Shown here: one piece after another, positions 13,395 through 25,014 of the stretch | Layout: each line of letters opens with the position of its first letter | How positions within the stretch are numbered: the stretch's first letter is position 1 | Assembly: GCA_026936325.1 (NCBI GenBank) | Contig: JAPTHN010000044.1 | Location: 1,736,001 to 1,800,000, forward strand | DNA length: 64,000 nt | DNA from: Platynereis dumerilii | Taxonomy: Eukaryota; Annelida; Polychaeta; Phyllodocida; Nereididae | Reading direction: 5' to 3' | Translations under genes and position numbers: made by a program | The notes under the pieces: model-generated | Seen by the model: the letters and a program-made list of their open reading frames with translations, nothing else | Databases searched by the model: none | Told to the model about the DNA's origin: nothing

Positions 13395-13640
13395 TAACTT
13401 CTTGACATTAGACCATCTTGCCTTATTCTACCACCTTCCTCCTGCTCTGAGTAGTATTTTTAGTCAGGTAATTTTTAGCATACGCATGTCACCCTGAGCG
13501 GACACGAAAGCGTGAGAGACCGTTTCGGGACAGTAGACTGCAGCTATCCCATGAATTTGAACATGGAACAGCTTAATATACAAGTGAAATCTCAAAGATG
13601 TCTGCTGAGTACTTGGCTTCAGGTGTAAGCCTCATGGCAT
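13395..13640 (+). repeat. Dispersed repeat, copy 2 (uninterrupted)
   Basis: Direct relative of 7,296-7,760 without the 223-bp MITE. It supplies the pre-insertion comparison for that MITE. Confidence 0.6.
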
Positions 13641-14246
13641 GACCTAAAATAAAGTATGACTACCCCAGCAGGAAGGAAGAATCAGCCACCACTTCACCCT
13701 TTCACACCTTTTGGTTCCTTCCAAATCTCTTCCTCCCTTTACCTACTTTACTCTACCTTTTAAAATTGCATTGAATTTATATTTGACCAATACAAATTCA
13801 AATTCCATCACACTTATTTCTTTGGTTTCTATGATACAGGGCCCCTTGTTAATTGCAATTACTTTACCAGCTAAGGAGATTTGGGGTACAGAGGAGGAAG
13901 GAGGACACAATAGACATAGTTAAAGTTACCCAGCATGATAGGTCAGGATTGGATCAAAACTTTCTCTGATTTTTACATAATCATGTCCAGCATTCTTGTC
14001 TTATTGACTGTGCGAATTTTTTTTATTCTGGGATTATTTTTTCCTGTTGATGTGACCCAATAAATGCACCAAATGACCCCTGGATTTATTTCGGGTACAC
14101 ACGGAAAAATTTTAAAACTTTGTTGCTTGCTTTCAACTCTATGACGTCATTACCATTGTAAGAATTTGTTAACTTGTAGCTATAAACAGCCTCCAGAATT
14201 GATATGGAATTCTTAGATGGATATAGAATACGGAAACTGGCCGTTT
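13641..14246. other. No recognisable feature
   Basis: AT-rich spacer leading into the 39-bp minisatellite. No domain-bearing frame was seen. Confidence 0.4.
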
Positions 14247-14778
14247 TGTATTCCAAGAATACACATAGACACAAAAATGTACCCTGTATTCCAGGAATAC
14301 ACATAGACACAAAAAGTGTACCCTGTATTCCAGGAATACACATAGACACAAAAAGTGTACCCTGTATTCCAAGAATACACATAGACACAAAAAGTGTACC
14401 CTGTATTCCAGGAATACACATAGACACAAAAAGTGTACCCTGTATTCCAGGAATACACATAGACACAAAAAATGTACCCTGTATTCCAGGAATACACATA
14501 GACACAAAAAGTGTACCCTGTATTCCAGGAATACACATAGACACAAAAAATGTACCCTGTATTCCAGGAATACACATAGACACAAAAAGTGTACCCTGTA
14601 TTCCAGGAATACACATAGACACAAAAAATGTACCCTGTATTCCAGGAATACACATAGACAAAAAAATGTACCCTGTATTCCAGGAATACCCGTAGACACA
14701 AAAATGTACCCTGTATTCCAGGAATACACATAGACAAAAAATGTACCCTGTATTCCAGGAATACCCGTAGACAAAATG
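14247..14778. repeat. 39-bp minisatellite, about 13-14 units
   Basis: Near-identical 39-bp units each contain the palindrome TATTCCAGGAATA and the words CATAGACAC and GTACCCTG. Because 39 is a multiple of 3, several frames on both strands stay open for 160-200 codons; these are artefacts. Units in the middle alternate between AAAAAGTGTA and AAAAAATGTA versions, suggesting a 78-bp higher-order unit. The last units are more divergent (CCCGTAGAC). Confidence 0.95.
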
Positions 14779-15619
14779 ATCTCACAGAACAGTCAATGGT
14801 TTGAAAGTTGACACTTCAAAATCGACATGATGCAGAAATGCAATACATTACTTTTAGTTTCAATAATTTTTTATAAAAGTGGCTTTCTAAGGCTACATAA
14901 TGCCTGTACATGATGTAGAAATGTAGAAATTGAGTCAAAATTTGTTCATTTTCTCAAGTTCATCATTCTGTCCATAATAAGGTCAATTATAATAGATCTT
15001 TACTGATTTCAATGTCTTATACGCTTTGCTATTCTCTGCAGTCTGGACCAATCTGGTTTCCATGGCATGTTGTGACCTGTTGTGGCTTACTGAGTTGTGT
15101 CACGAATCTTTTCTGAATCGGTGACATCACTTTCATTTTTTTCTCGACCAATCAGAGCCCAGAAAGCAGTACTCCCTGCTACTCTGTAGAATCACAGACA
15201 GGAACTAGATTGGACAATGGTCTGGACTTCCAGTTGAAAAGCTGTTTTCATCACCATCAGCCACCACCCTGCAACAAAAAAAAAGGGGATATAATTAATC
15301 ATTCAATTAATCAATGCTAGACAGAAATAGAAAAGAGTGTGGGAGTCCAAAAATGTTGGGTTTCTCACCCAGGGTTCGAACCCTTGCAGGCATTGACCTT
15401 AAGCGGAGTGGGCCTGAAGTAACTGAGAAGATTTAGTCCAGTGACAACACTTATTTCCAACATGAATAAAAAAACAGGTGATGTCAGAATGAGGCACAGG
15501 CAGTGGTCTGTCTTGGCTCCGCCCCCTAGCAACACCCTAGCAACCCACTCCTTTTTGGCCGGAACGTAGAGAAATTATTGTTGAAGGGCAATTTTGTCAA
15601 TCCGAGGGGTGAAGGGATA
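14779..15619. other. Spacer; a possible tRNA-derived SINE fragment on the minus strand
   Basis: Mostly featureless. Around 15,365-15,420 the minus strand has a B-box-like GGTTCGAACCC preceded by CGCTTAAGGTCAATGCCTGC, which resembles the 3' half of tRNA-derived SINE heads. A clear A box was not found, so the reading is weak. Confidence 0.3.
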
Positions 15620-15621
15620 TA

Positions 15622-16257
15622 GGGGAGAGTGGAGCCAGTTGAACTAAATTTCAGAAATTGCTGTCCTGTGTGTATACCTTTACAGCTTTCAAGGAGAATA
15701 AAGAAGGAAAAGGTAGTTTAAAAAGTTGTCTAAACATCCCAACTTTAAGTCTTGGTGTATATCTTACCACGGCCAACATATCAGCCTCCAAAAAAATTAA
15801 AAATTGGTTGAACTGGCCCCACCCTTGGGGCCAGTTGAACCATCCATTGGGGCCAGTTGAACCATCCATTGGGGCCAGTTGAACCATCCATTAGGGCCAG
15901 GTGAACCATTGGAAGGATGATGGGTTAAGTTCGGGGATGCAGTCCTTTATTTTTGCTAACAAGTTTAGCGAGGAGCATAGCATGTTTTGGCTAAATTTGA
16001 CATGTCTCACACATTTCTTTCTGTTCAAAGAATAGCCTGGGGCCAGTTGAACCAGTCGACGTTTAAACTTTAATAATATTTTTTTGCAAGTATTTTAATC
16101 GTTTGTAATTTGCAACTTAGAAAAACAGTTTTTGAAGCAATCACTGTTTTCTCAGGTGAATAATAAGAATAATAATAATAATAAAAGGTAATCAAAGAAT
16201 ACCAATATAATCCCCCGCTTGAAAGCTGTAAAGGTATGCACACAGCAGAGAAATTAA
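15622..16257. mobile_element. G-rich-terminus TA element, copy 3 (right end missing)
   Basis: The left end GGGGAGAGTGGAGCCAGTTG follows TA at 15620-15621. Further in, the sequence at 15,669-15,696 pairs with 16,215-16,244 (shared TACCTTTACAGCTTTCAAG), marking the two arms. The right arm stops about 35 bp short of the expected terminus, where the next repeat begins. The element carries a 22-bp minisatellite made of its own subterminal phrase. Confidence 0.65.
15827..15910 (+). repeat. 22-bp minisatellite, about 4 units
   Basis: Tandem copies of a unit beginning GGGGCCAGTTGAACCATCC. The unit's first part matches the terminal phrase of the surrounding element, so it looks like an internal amplification of a terminal or binding sequence. 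Confidence 0.9.
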
Positions 16258-16787
16258 TTCAAGGGCGATATTTTTTAACAATGGAACTTCATAACAAAAC
16301 AACCCAAGTCAGGGTCACTGAGTAACAATATCATGAGCTGTTGTGTGAATTAATATCACTCGAGCCCGAAGGCAGCATCCCAAGTGAAATGTTTCGATGG
16401 TTGGAGTGACATTAATTCACCTGACAGCGAGTGATATTGTGCGAAGTGTCCTGACGCGTGGTTGTTTTGTTTCTATCACCTGGTTTTACCTCAGATTTTT
16501 AGTTATAAAGGGAGACTATTTTCTGCCATTACAAAAATGTGATGTCACCATGGAGCAACAATGGATATGGCATCACAATCTTATTGTTTTGGCCATTGCT
16601 TGGTTTGTGATGTCATCAGGGAACCGAAATGCTGGTGATTTCATAACCATTGTTAAAAAATATCGCCCTTGAAGGGTGGTATTTTTTACAATATCATAGG
16701 CCCTGATATTTTGACTGTAAATGGTGATGTTCACAGCCAACCAGGTGATAATATAACAAAACAACAGTCAGGGTCACTGAGTAATTA

Positions 16788-17487
16788 TGCTACAGTCTCA
16801 AGGCACATTACGGAGAACTTTTTACCGCTGAGGGATAGCTTGAGATGAATTCTAGGAAAGGAAAAAAATGACCAACCCGGGCGACATACAATGTTTATAA
16901 AACGATTATATAATTAATTAAAAGCATATCACGGCGGGATAAGATCGTAAATCGGCGGGATAAGATCGTAAATTGGCGGAGACAAGATCATATCCCTGTG
17001 AGAAAGATCTAAATGCCTGTGGGGATGTCAAAAATCGTCGGCGGGATGTCAAAAGACCGTCGGCGGGATGTCAAAAACTGCCGGCGAGGCTGCAAATGTC
17101 CCGCAGGGGAAGTAAAAATATCCCGCAGGAGCAAGAGAGGTCCCCGCAGGGGCAGGAGAGGTCCCCTCAGGGGCAGGGGATGTCCTAATATCCCGCCGGA
17201 GATGTTTTTGAGACTTTCTCACTGAATAAATCCCCGCCTGACATCCAAAAATCAAGAAAATTTTGGGCTCTGTTCCACCGTCATGGAAAAAAATTTTCAA
17301 CGTGTTGAATCTTTTTTGACATCCACGGCGCAGTTTTTCCATTTCTAGGAACCCCTGAGGGAAGCAAAAACTACCCCTGAGGGATGTGAAAAGTCGACGG
17401 CGGATCACCCAAATTCATCCAAATTACCAGGAAATACCATTCTGCCGACGCCTAAAGTGCTCCATAACGTGCCGTGAGAATGGGGCA
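16788..17487 (-). mobile_element. GC-palindrome element, copy 1 (Harbinger-like target, non-autonomous)
   Basis: The ends are TGCTACAGTCTCAAGGCAC and, on the other strand, TGCCCCATTCTCACGGCACG, followed by TAA at 17488-17490. The left flank reads TAATTA. The other unit of the surrounding duplicated repeat (near 16,320) has no insertion. The interior is GC-rich and built of roughly 20-bp steps, each with a short GC palindrome or near-palindrome such as CCCGCAGGGG or CGGCGGGATGTC. A second copy lies at 51071-51630 in the opposite orientation. Confidence 0.75.
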
Positions 17488-17736
17488 TAACAATATCACT
17501 CGCTGTTGTGTGACTTAATATCACTCGAGCCCTTCGGGTGATATTGTACAAAGTGCGCTGACGAATGTTTGTTTTGTTTTTATCACCTGGTTTTTCACTC
17601 AAATTTTATTTATAAACAGAGACTATGTTTTGCCAATACAAAATGTGGCGTCACCATGCAGCAACAATGGATATAACGTAACAATACCATTTTTTTGGCC
17701 ATTGTTTGGTTTGTGACATCATCGGGCAGCTGAAAT

Positions 17737-17826
17737 CACGAGCACTTGAATCATTGATGATGACGCCACTATTAGTATTTAAACATAATCATAACGTCAT
17801 GATCAATGTAGATCCAAGTGCTCGTG
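17737..17826. mobile_element. 90-bp hairpin MITE with 8-bp target duplication (hAT-like)
   Basis: A near-palindrome with ends CACGAGCACTTG and CAAGTGCTCGTG is flanked by GCTGAAAT on both sides (17729-17736, 17827-17834). The related unit near 16,628 reads CCGAAATGCTGG with no insertion, so the target site is visible. An 8-bp duplication fits hAT-type transposases. Confidence 0.85.
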
Positions 17827-17911
17827 GCTGAAATGCTGGTGATGTCATGTACTTAGTGCATTGCTTATTAATCGATTTAGTACCAAATATCATCATGCAA
17901 AAAATATAATA

Positions 17912-20795
17912 GTCAGGTTGCCAAACCTGATTTTTCACCTTAACCCTGCAGCGACGGATAAAGTTTTTTTCTCAGTGGATTTGGGGTCCTTAGACCCTCC
18001 ATAAAACATAAATGGCGGGTAACGAGAGCGTATCCTTGAGCATTTTGAGAAAATGGCCAAATTCAAAATGGCCGCAAAAACAGGCATCGGTCAGCCTAAC
18101 TTTCTTAATTTTGGACCCAGAAAGGTGTGCAATACCTCTATTTCAGATAAAATTTGCTTGGGGAACTCATTTTTCAGGTTTTTGAATTGTTAAAACCATT
18201 CTATTTTATGATATATTGAAAAAAAAGCCAACTTATCTCTCAAATTTACAATTATTCTAAGTGGAAGTCATGATTCTATACATTTTTTTTGTTTTTTTTT
18301 TTCGTTTTATGCAAGTAACATGTGACTTTGATTTTAACACTTCAATAGTTCTTATGATGTTTGCTCACTGCATCATAAGTTAAGTTATTGCTTGGTCAAA
18401 ATGTCTAAAATATGAATTTGAGCTAGCCTGCATTGTCACAATAGTACTCTTTGACTTGCAAATGGCTGATTCAGTTCAATCTCTCTTCACTATGTGAAGG
18501 CAAAGGACCCAATGTATCATGGACATAAAATACATGATGATGCTCTGCATTAGGTGCTAAACCATTAATTTAAATAATGGTTCTTCGTACCAGTCAGGGA
18601 CAGTTAAAGTCACAGTTTCCCTGCATCAGTATAGATACCACAAATTCACATTTCTTATTAAGAAGGAAGAACTGCTGAGTTGAAGAAATCACCAGTTGTT
18701 GATTTTTCTCCTACACCTAAAAAGAAGACTTCCTCAAGTGTTTGGCCTCCTTTGACTGAATAAGTGTATGTCAGTGCTTTTGCCAAATCTGGGGGTCCAT
18801 GGTATTTTGGTCATGAATTGTTTACGTGCATATTTACTTCCTGAAACTGAAAAAAGTTGAGAAGTAGAAATGGCTACACAACATCTCAATAAAAAAAATT
18901 CAAAGATAGGAATGACTATTAGACCACGAGAGTGCAAGAGCGACTGCACGTGTTGATAGTCCAGACAGCAAATAGGCCTATCCATGCGGCAGATTCATGG
19001 TACTACAATCTTTGTTGTTTCAGATTCTTCAGTGATTTGGCAGATAAGAGAGATAATTAGAGAATATTTGTTCTGTTATTTTTTCACAGAACGATCTAAT
19101 GCTACCCTGAATATAATCAATGAAAATAAATTGTAGAGCCAGGAATAAGGAGGGAGCACTCAAGGCTTGAGAACAACAATCATGGGTAACAGACTACAAT
19201 TTTTAAAATGTATTTCTAAAGATGTAGTCCAGAATGCTGTTGAACATATTCTCCCCACCCTGCCAATGGGAATTGGCATCACTTAGTAGTGTGAAAAGGT
19301 TTTTGGTATCAAGAAATTTTGCAGGTTGAAAGGCTGTATAAGTTGACAAGATTTTTTTTAAATTACAGCGTCATAATACACACCCAATGTTCTCAGAATT
19401 GATATTTCAGCCTTTGATATTCTTGGGGAATGTCTGGGACAGCTTCAGCTGTTCATCTGGACCATTGCAGTGCCTCTTTAACAGCCATACCATGATGGAA
19501 ACCACAAATGCATTTTAAAAGGTAATGCCATTTTAGGAAGTAAGCCATCTCATTCCTTTGCCACCAAGTTCAAAGTACCACTTCATCAACTGGACTGAGT
19601 CCCAATTCTTATAGTGTTGCACTTGCTGCTTCTCTGTGAAGATCTTGCAGCTTGCTTGACAGTGTTCTAAGATGCCAGAAACATTGCCTTTGGCTCTCCA
19701 TATTCGCTTAATCACTGAAGAATCTGGATATCATTTGCAGAACCATGCATCTGTGGCAAGGATACCTGCTGTCAGGACTATTTACATGTCCAGTTGCTCT
19801 TGCACTCCCCATGCCTAATAGTCATTCCTTTCCTTGTAATTTTTCTTCTTGATTTGTTGCAAAGTCACTCACAGCTTCTGCATCCGCTTTCAGCATGTTC
19901 AGTCTCGTGGGTAAAAAATATGTGTTTGCAATTTCCGAAAGACTTATTTAGTCAAAGGAGGCCAAACAGTCCTCTTTATAGGTATAGGAGAAAAATCAAC
20001 AACTGCTTATGTCTTCATCTCAGCAATTCTTCCTTCTTAGGTTAAATAATAGGAAATGTGAATTTGTGGTATCTATAGGCCTACTGATGCAAGGAAACTG
20101 TCACTGGTACGAAGAACCATTATTTGAATTAATGTTGTAGCTTGTAATGCAGAGCATCCCCATGCACTTTATGTTCATGATTGTTTTGGGTTTTTTGCCT
20201 TCACATATTGAAGTCTGCACTGAAACAGCCATTTGCAAGTCAAAGAGTGCAAATAGAATCAGTCACTATTGTGACAATGTGTGCCAATTAAAAGTCATAT
20301 TTTAGACATTTAGATCTTGAACACGTCACCATTACCAAGCAATACATCAACTTATGATGCACTGATCATCAATAATAAGAACTAATACAGATTTGAAATT
20401 AATTTCACATGTGCAGGCATAGAAAAACAACATAATTCATGGAATCATGGCTTCTGCCTAAAACAACTGCAAATTCAAGAAATGATATGCCATTTTTTCA
20501 ATATAACATCAGATAGGATGGTCATAACAATTCAAAAACCTGAAAAATGAGTTCCTCATGCAAATGTTATCTGAAATAGAGGTATTGCACATCTTTCTGG
20601 GTCCAAAATTAAGAAAGTTAGGCTGACCGATGCCCGTTTTGGCAGCCATTTTGAATTCGGCCATTTTCTCAAAATGCTCAAGGATACACTCTCATTACCC
20701 GCCATTTATGTTTTATGGAGGGTCTAAGGACCGCAAATCCACTGAGAAAAAAACTCGATCCGTCGGTGCAGGGTATAACCCTCTGGCAACCTGAC
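17912..20795. mobile_element. TA-flanked element with 1.1-kb inverted arms
   Basis: The ends GTCAGGTTGCCA and TGGCAACCTGAC are flanked by TA (17910-17911, 20796-20797). The arms 17,912-19,040 and 19,700-20,795 are inverted copies with many substitutions and indels. The arms are not simple repeats: they include stretches such as GTTTGGCCTCCTTTGACT that may derive from a longer parental element. No intact frame was found. The loop of about 650 bp is unmatched. Confidence 0.75.
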
Positions 20796-20797
20796 TA

Positions 20798-21290
20798 TAA
20801 ATTTATCTATTCCAGTGAGGGGGCACTGCAGTTATGCACAATTTTTTGAGTGAAGGTTGATTGAATTAATTTTAGAATAGGAGTCAATAAATTTTCTTGA
20901 GAAGTCGCAAAAATCCTACTTATCCAGAAAAGTGTAAGAACAAATATTTGAGGAATTCATTTTTCGGTTGGATATGATTCATATGAAGAGGCACGGTATG
21001 CAGCAGATTATTAATTTTCTTACTCTGAAATTAATTTCTTTTATGAATTTTTATAATTTTTCTGATAAATGTATTCTAAACATCTTTGCGACTAACAGAA
21101 ATTTTGTGCAAAGGGACCCCGATTTTGATGAAAACTCGGCAAAAATAATGCAGAACTGATACTTAAAATACATTCTTCAAAAAAACTCCCAATTTCTCGT
21201 TAACAATATTCTTAACGAGAAATTGGGGGTTTCGATGAATTTTCCCAGATTCAATAATATTTTCATGGGAAATGCCCAAAATGGCTTTTA
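20798..21290. other. Spacer between two TA-flanked elements, with a perfect hairpin
   Basis: Nothing coding was seen. A perfect 16-bp stem (21188-21203 with 21212-21227, arm CCCAATTTCTCGTTAA, 8-nt loop) lies about 65 bp left of the next element. Confidence 0.5.
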
Positions 21291-24019
21291 TAGTCCAGAA
21301 GCCAAACCCAGAAATGTGACATCCAGTAAACACCCCTGAGCAGATTTAGTTTGACACGTGAGGATGTTAGGGTACCCCAGCCTGCATATGGCCAGGGTGG
21401 GTTTACTCATCTGCTGTGGTGCATAACCCGGTAATGCGGCCATACGTCCAGTTACGGACAAAATTTATTGAAAATTCCAAATATTGAGTTTTGAGGGCCT
21501 AATAGTGACTGGATCAAACTGAAATTGGTTCAGATATGTGCAGAATAATTGGTTGCATGTTACTAAACTGAAAAATGTTACATAGTTTCTTTATTTTGTG
21601 ATTTATAAGGAATTTATAGTCATTTTTCATGGAAAATTCACTTCATTTTCAGCCGGGCATAATTACAAATCTCTCCAGAACTTCAGTTCTAATGCAGATA
21701 TCAACATGGTGTAAACTGCAAAAACTGCCCCTTACTCTCAGCTTGCCAGTGGTGTCACATTCATGGCCCTGTGATTGATACTAAGCAGACTTTAAAGTGA
21801 TAAAAGTTACCCTACCCCCCTTATTTTCGAATTTATCACATATTCATAGATTAGCAGAAAATTTGATCCTCAGGTTCTTTGTAACAAATGAATTGCCTAG
21901 GTATGTAAATGTCCTGTTTACAGAGACTACAGGTGAACACACTGACCATGTATATATTGTTAATTGATAAGATATCATGTTTTTATGGCCATTTTTATAC
22001 CAATTGCCTTGGTTTTACGGATTGTTTTGAATATTATGTCAATGAAATTAATAAAATTTAAAAGATATCACCGCAATTTCAATATCAGATTGGTCAAAAG
22101 ATGTTAAAAAATCTGTACACACATTTACATGGTATCTGATAGGTATTAAGTTCTACAAATCACAATTAACTTTTGAAAGTTGCAAACGTCTCATGCAACC
22201 TGGTGACAGGGGCATATTTACTTGGACTGAGTTGACTTTCTGAGAGCTTGTCTGCCTGTGCATTTGGTAACCTTCAAATCAACATTACCTTTACCTCCCC
22301 AAGATCTTCAGCATTCATAAAAGCCAAGTTGGCCTATAGTGTTTTTTTTTCATAGCTCAAAGATGGGATATAACATGTTTTCTCTAAATTTTGTATTTCA
22401 GTACAAGTTTATCAGGTTGAAGATATATGTTGCAAACTTGTAGTATATATGTTTTGACTTCAGGTTTTCTTTAATATAAATATGAGTCAAAATATTTTAT
22501 ATAATTGGTCACATATCAATGTATTTACAGGAAGGTTCTTTAGCAGCTGTACTTTCAAACTTTGCTTTGGTAGATAATTAACTGTCCAACCCAATGCCCC
22601 AATATTTTTTACTTAAGTTACGCCGTCTTTCAGTGTTAAACATCTAATTTGATGCCATGTAATTTATGACCCATAGACCCTGCAAGATATCAATTTGAAA
22701 ATGTCTAGTATCCAGGTATGGCTGTGATAAACTTGACCAAAGATCACACAATGTTTTTGCAAGAAATAGACTGAGTAGATATATCATACATGTCTCTTTT
22801 AAAAATTACTTTAAATCATATCTCAGGGAGACATGCAGGCCCATAGTGTATATTGAAAACTCAGTACATTGCCTAATTGTTCTGATGATCACTTGCGCAA
22901 AACAAAAATGGCATTAACATTACACAGGCATTGCCAGATATTGGTATTATAAACTTTACTAGAAAATGACTTCATAGTCACAGTGACAACAGAAAATACA
23001 TTCTTCAGAAGACAACACAAATAAGAGCAAATGCTGAGGTTAATTTGGCTCTGGAAAATACAGAAATGCAAAAATAATTCACAAAAAACCAAGATTGAAC
23101 ATCATCAATTAATATTCCTCAGAGCAACCGTGGCTGTTGCCGTTATTGCTCTGCCACGAAAATGTATTGGTTAGTCGTCACTGTTTAGGCAGTTGTATGC
23201 CTCAAGCCAAAAAAGATCATGCTTTCTGCTGTTACAATTCTTCAGTTCAGTTGGTGGAGCATCCACATCTGGTAAGGGCAAGCAATTCACTTGGTGCAGC
23301 TTCGGCAGTTAGTTATAAGTCAAGGAACAAGGGTGTCAAAAGTCCCATTCTCATGCTAACATCCTTTGACAACTGGACTATAGTCAAATAAAATCATATT
23401 TAATTAAGTTCAGTGGGACAAAATTAGAACATCAGCATATGACTGAGTTCCCATGCAAAGGTTGTTAAACCTTTTTCGGCAAATAGGAATGGAAATGTGT
23501 ATTATTTTTAAGCTGCATCTTTCATCTGGGGCAGCATGACATTTCTTGCTTACTCTTGACTGAAGAGAAGATGACAAAAATTGTATTGATGTCTGTGACA
23601 GGCTGTCTTAAATGTTCAATTGCATCAATCATGTGTAGAGTTACTTCTCCATTGTCCCACAAATAACCTAGACCACTATGCCTGTTTGGATCACCAGCTA
23701 CGTAACTTATGAATATATGTTACTGGCTCTGCAGCTATTTCAGCTGATATTAGCATCTGTGAGAGGCAGACGTTATGATGAAATAAGGCTGTCAGACCAT
23801 ATCAATGTACTAGCATTAATTCCCTTTATAATCACCAGCTGCTTTCAATTCACTGCTGTCACTGTTGAATTATTTCAGTGGATTAACTGGTTATATCAGC
23901 TTATAATGCATCTATCTCTGTCCTTGACACCAATCTTCAGCAACAATTCTGATTTCAGGGCCTGGATGGCATTATCAGAACATCAAGTTTCAGCATCTTT
24001 GACCACAAACTTTTGAGAC

Positions 24020-24792
24020 CAGAGTCCGCAAAAAGTGCTTTTGATGTACAGGACATTCGGGCAGGTAGTTCCTGAAGTTTACCTGCCCGAATGATCTTCT
24101 ACCTGCCCAAATTCCCATTTCATTCATTTCAAAAGGCATAAAATTACCACACAAACTGATCCCCGAATTAAAAATAGAGTCCACTAACTCCTTGCATAGG
24201 CTTGTTAAACCTATAGGCCTAATTACAAGTATATGATATATGGACATATAAATGTCAAAATATTTCAAAAATTGAATGTAGTTTTGTTGGCATTATTGCA
24301 CCAGGCAGGATCACTCTGGAAATAAGTTGAAAATCTTTCTGTGCTATGCTACATACTCCTTATTGAATGAAGTCAATTAGTTGAGGTCTTTCTACTTTAT
24401 GTTTATCAATGTATGTATAGTTTACATTTAGAAAAACTGTTGCGACCTTGCAAGACCTCCAATCTTATGCAAAAACATGCATGTACTTGCTGAAGATGAA
24501 AATGGCTAATTGCAATCTTGAAGTAATCACCAGTGGTGACCAGTATTGACACTTGATCTGATGCTTAATTGCAATCCATTTCACACTTCTGCCAACCAAT
24601 TTGTGACATTGGTGTTTGTCAATTGCACTGGAGATTTCAAAGGCCTGTGTTAATTGCATTGCTTGCTGTAACAATGCATTGACTCTTCAGCATGACCCTC
24701 GGACATTTGGGCAGGTAGCCACTATATTTTTGCCGGTCACACGCTATTTTTGCCGGTTTTGACCGGCAAACCGGCACTTTTCGCGGACTCTG
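24020..24792. mobile_element. hAT-like non-autonomous transposon, 773 bp
   Basis: The ends read CAGAGTCCGCAAAAAGTGC and, on the other strand, CAGAGTCCGCGAAAAGTGC, flanked by an identical 8-bp duplication TTTGAGAC (24012-24019, 24793-24800). A CAG-type end and 8-bp duplication are typical of hAT elements. Near the left end is a perfect hairpin with arm CATTCGGGCAGGTA, whose word recurs as ATTTGGGCAGGTAG near the right end. CCGG-rich repeats occupy the last 80 bp. No transposase was seen. Confidence 0.9.
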
Positions 24793-25014
24793 TTTGAGAC
24801 AAATGACATTTTGTTTCAATTACTTTTATTTTTTGACAGATTTCAAGCAAAGGTGTCCATAAAATCACATGAATATGCCAGAATAAACCCAACTCAATTA
24901 TTGGCCCTGAAATCATGATTGCAAACAACAACACCCATTGCCAAAATAGCAGGAAAATCATGTCAAAGTCAAGAAACAAGTCTGACCTACACAGCTTCTT
25001 GTGCAACAATTGGA

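Larger units (their letters stand above)
16258..17880. repeat. Tandemly duplicated repeat unit (about 460 bp) with two later insertions
   Basis: Landmarks occur in the same order in two direct units: GTCAGGGTCACTGAG (16.31 and 16.77 kb), AATATCACTCGAGCCC (16.35 and 17.52 kb), TATCACCTGGTTTT (16.48 and 17.58 kb), TTTGTGA.GTCATC-like text and CTGAAATGCTGGTGAT (16.63 and 17.83 kb). The second unit is split by the 16788-17487 and 17737-17826 elements. The first unit is bounded by an inverted repeat, TTCAAGGGCGATATTTTTTA, near 16,258 and 16,672. Class unknown. Confidence 0.65.

Noticed and set aside
14247-14778. CRISPR-like array
   Set aside because: The repeats are contiguous with no unique spacers, and the window is animal DNA.
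14086-14785. Four long overlapping open frames (160-200 codons) on both strands
   Set aside because: All are produced by a 39-bp tandem unit, a multiple of three, and the peptides are the unit repeated. They are not genes.
16973-17408. Arg/Gly/Pro-rich frames inside the GC-palindrome element (also 51149-51505)
   Set aside because: They follow from the GC-rich repeated words. The two copies read different frames and neither is conserved.
23678-24016. 112-codon frame as a host membrane protein
   Set aside because: Hydrophobic but with no splice-site or family support, inside a transposon interior, and ends where a hAT-like element begins.
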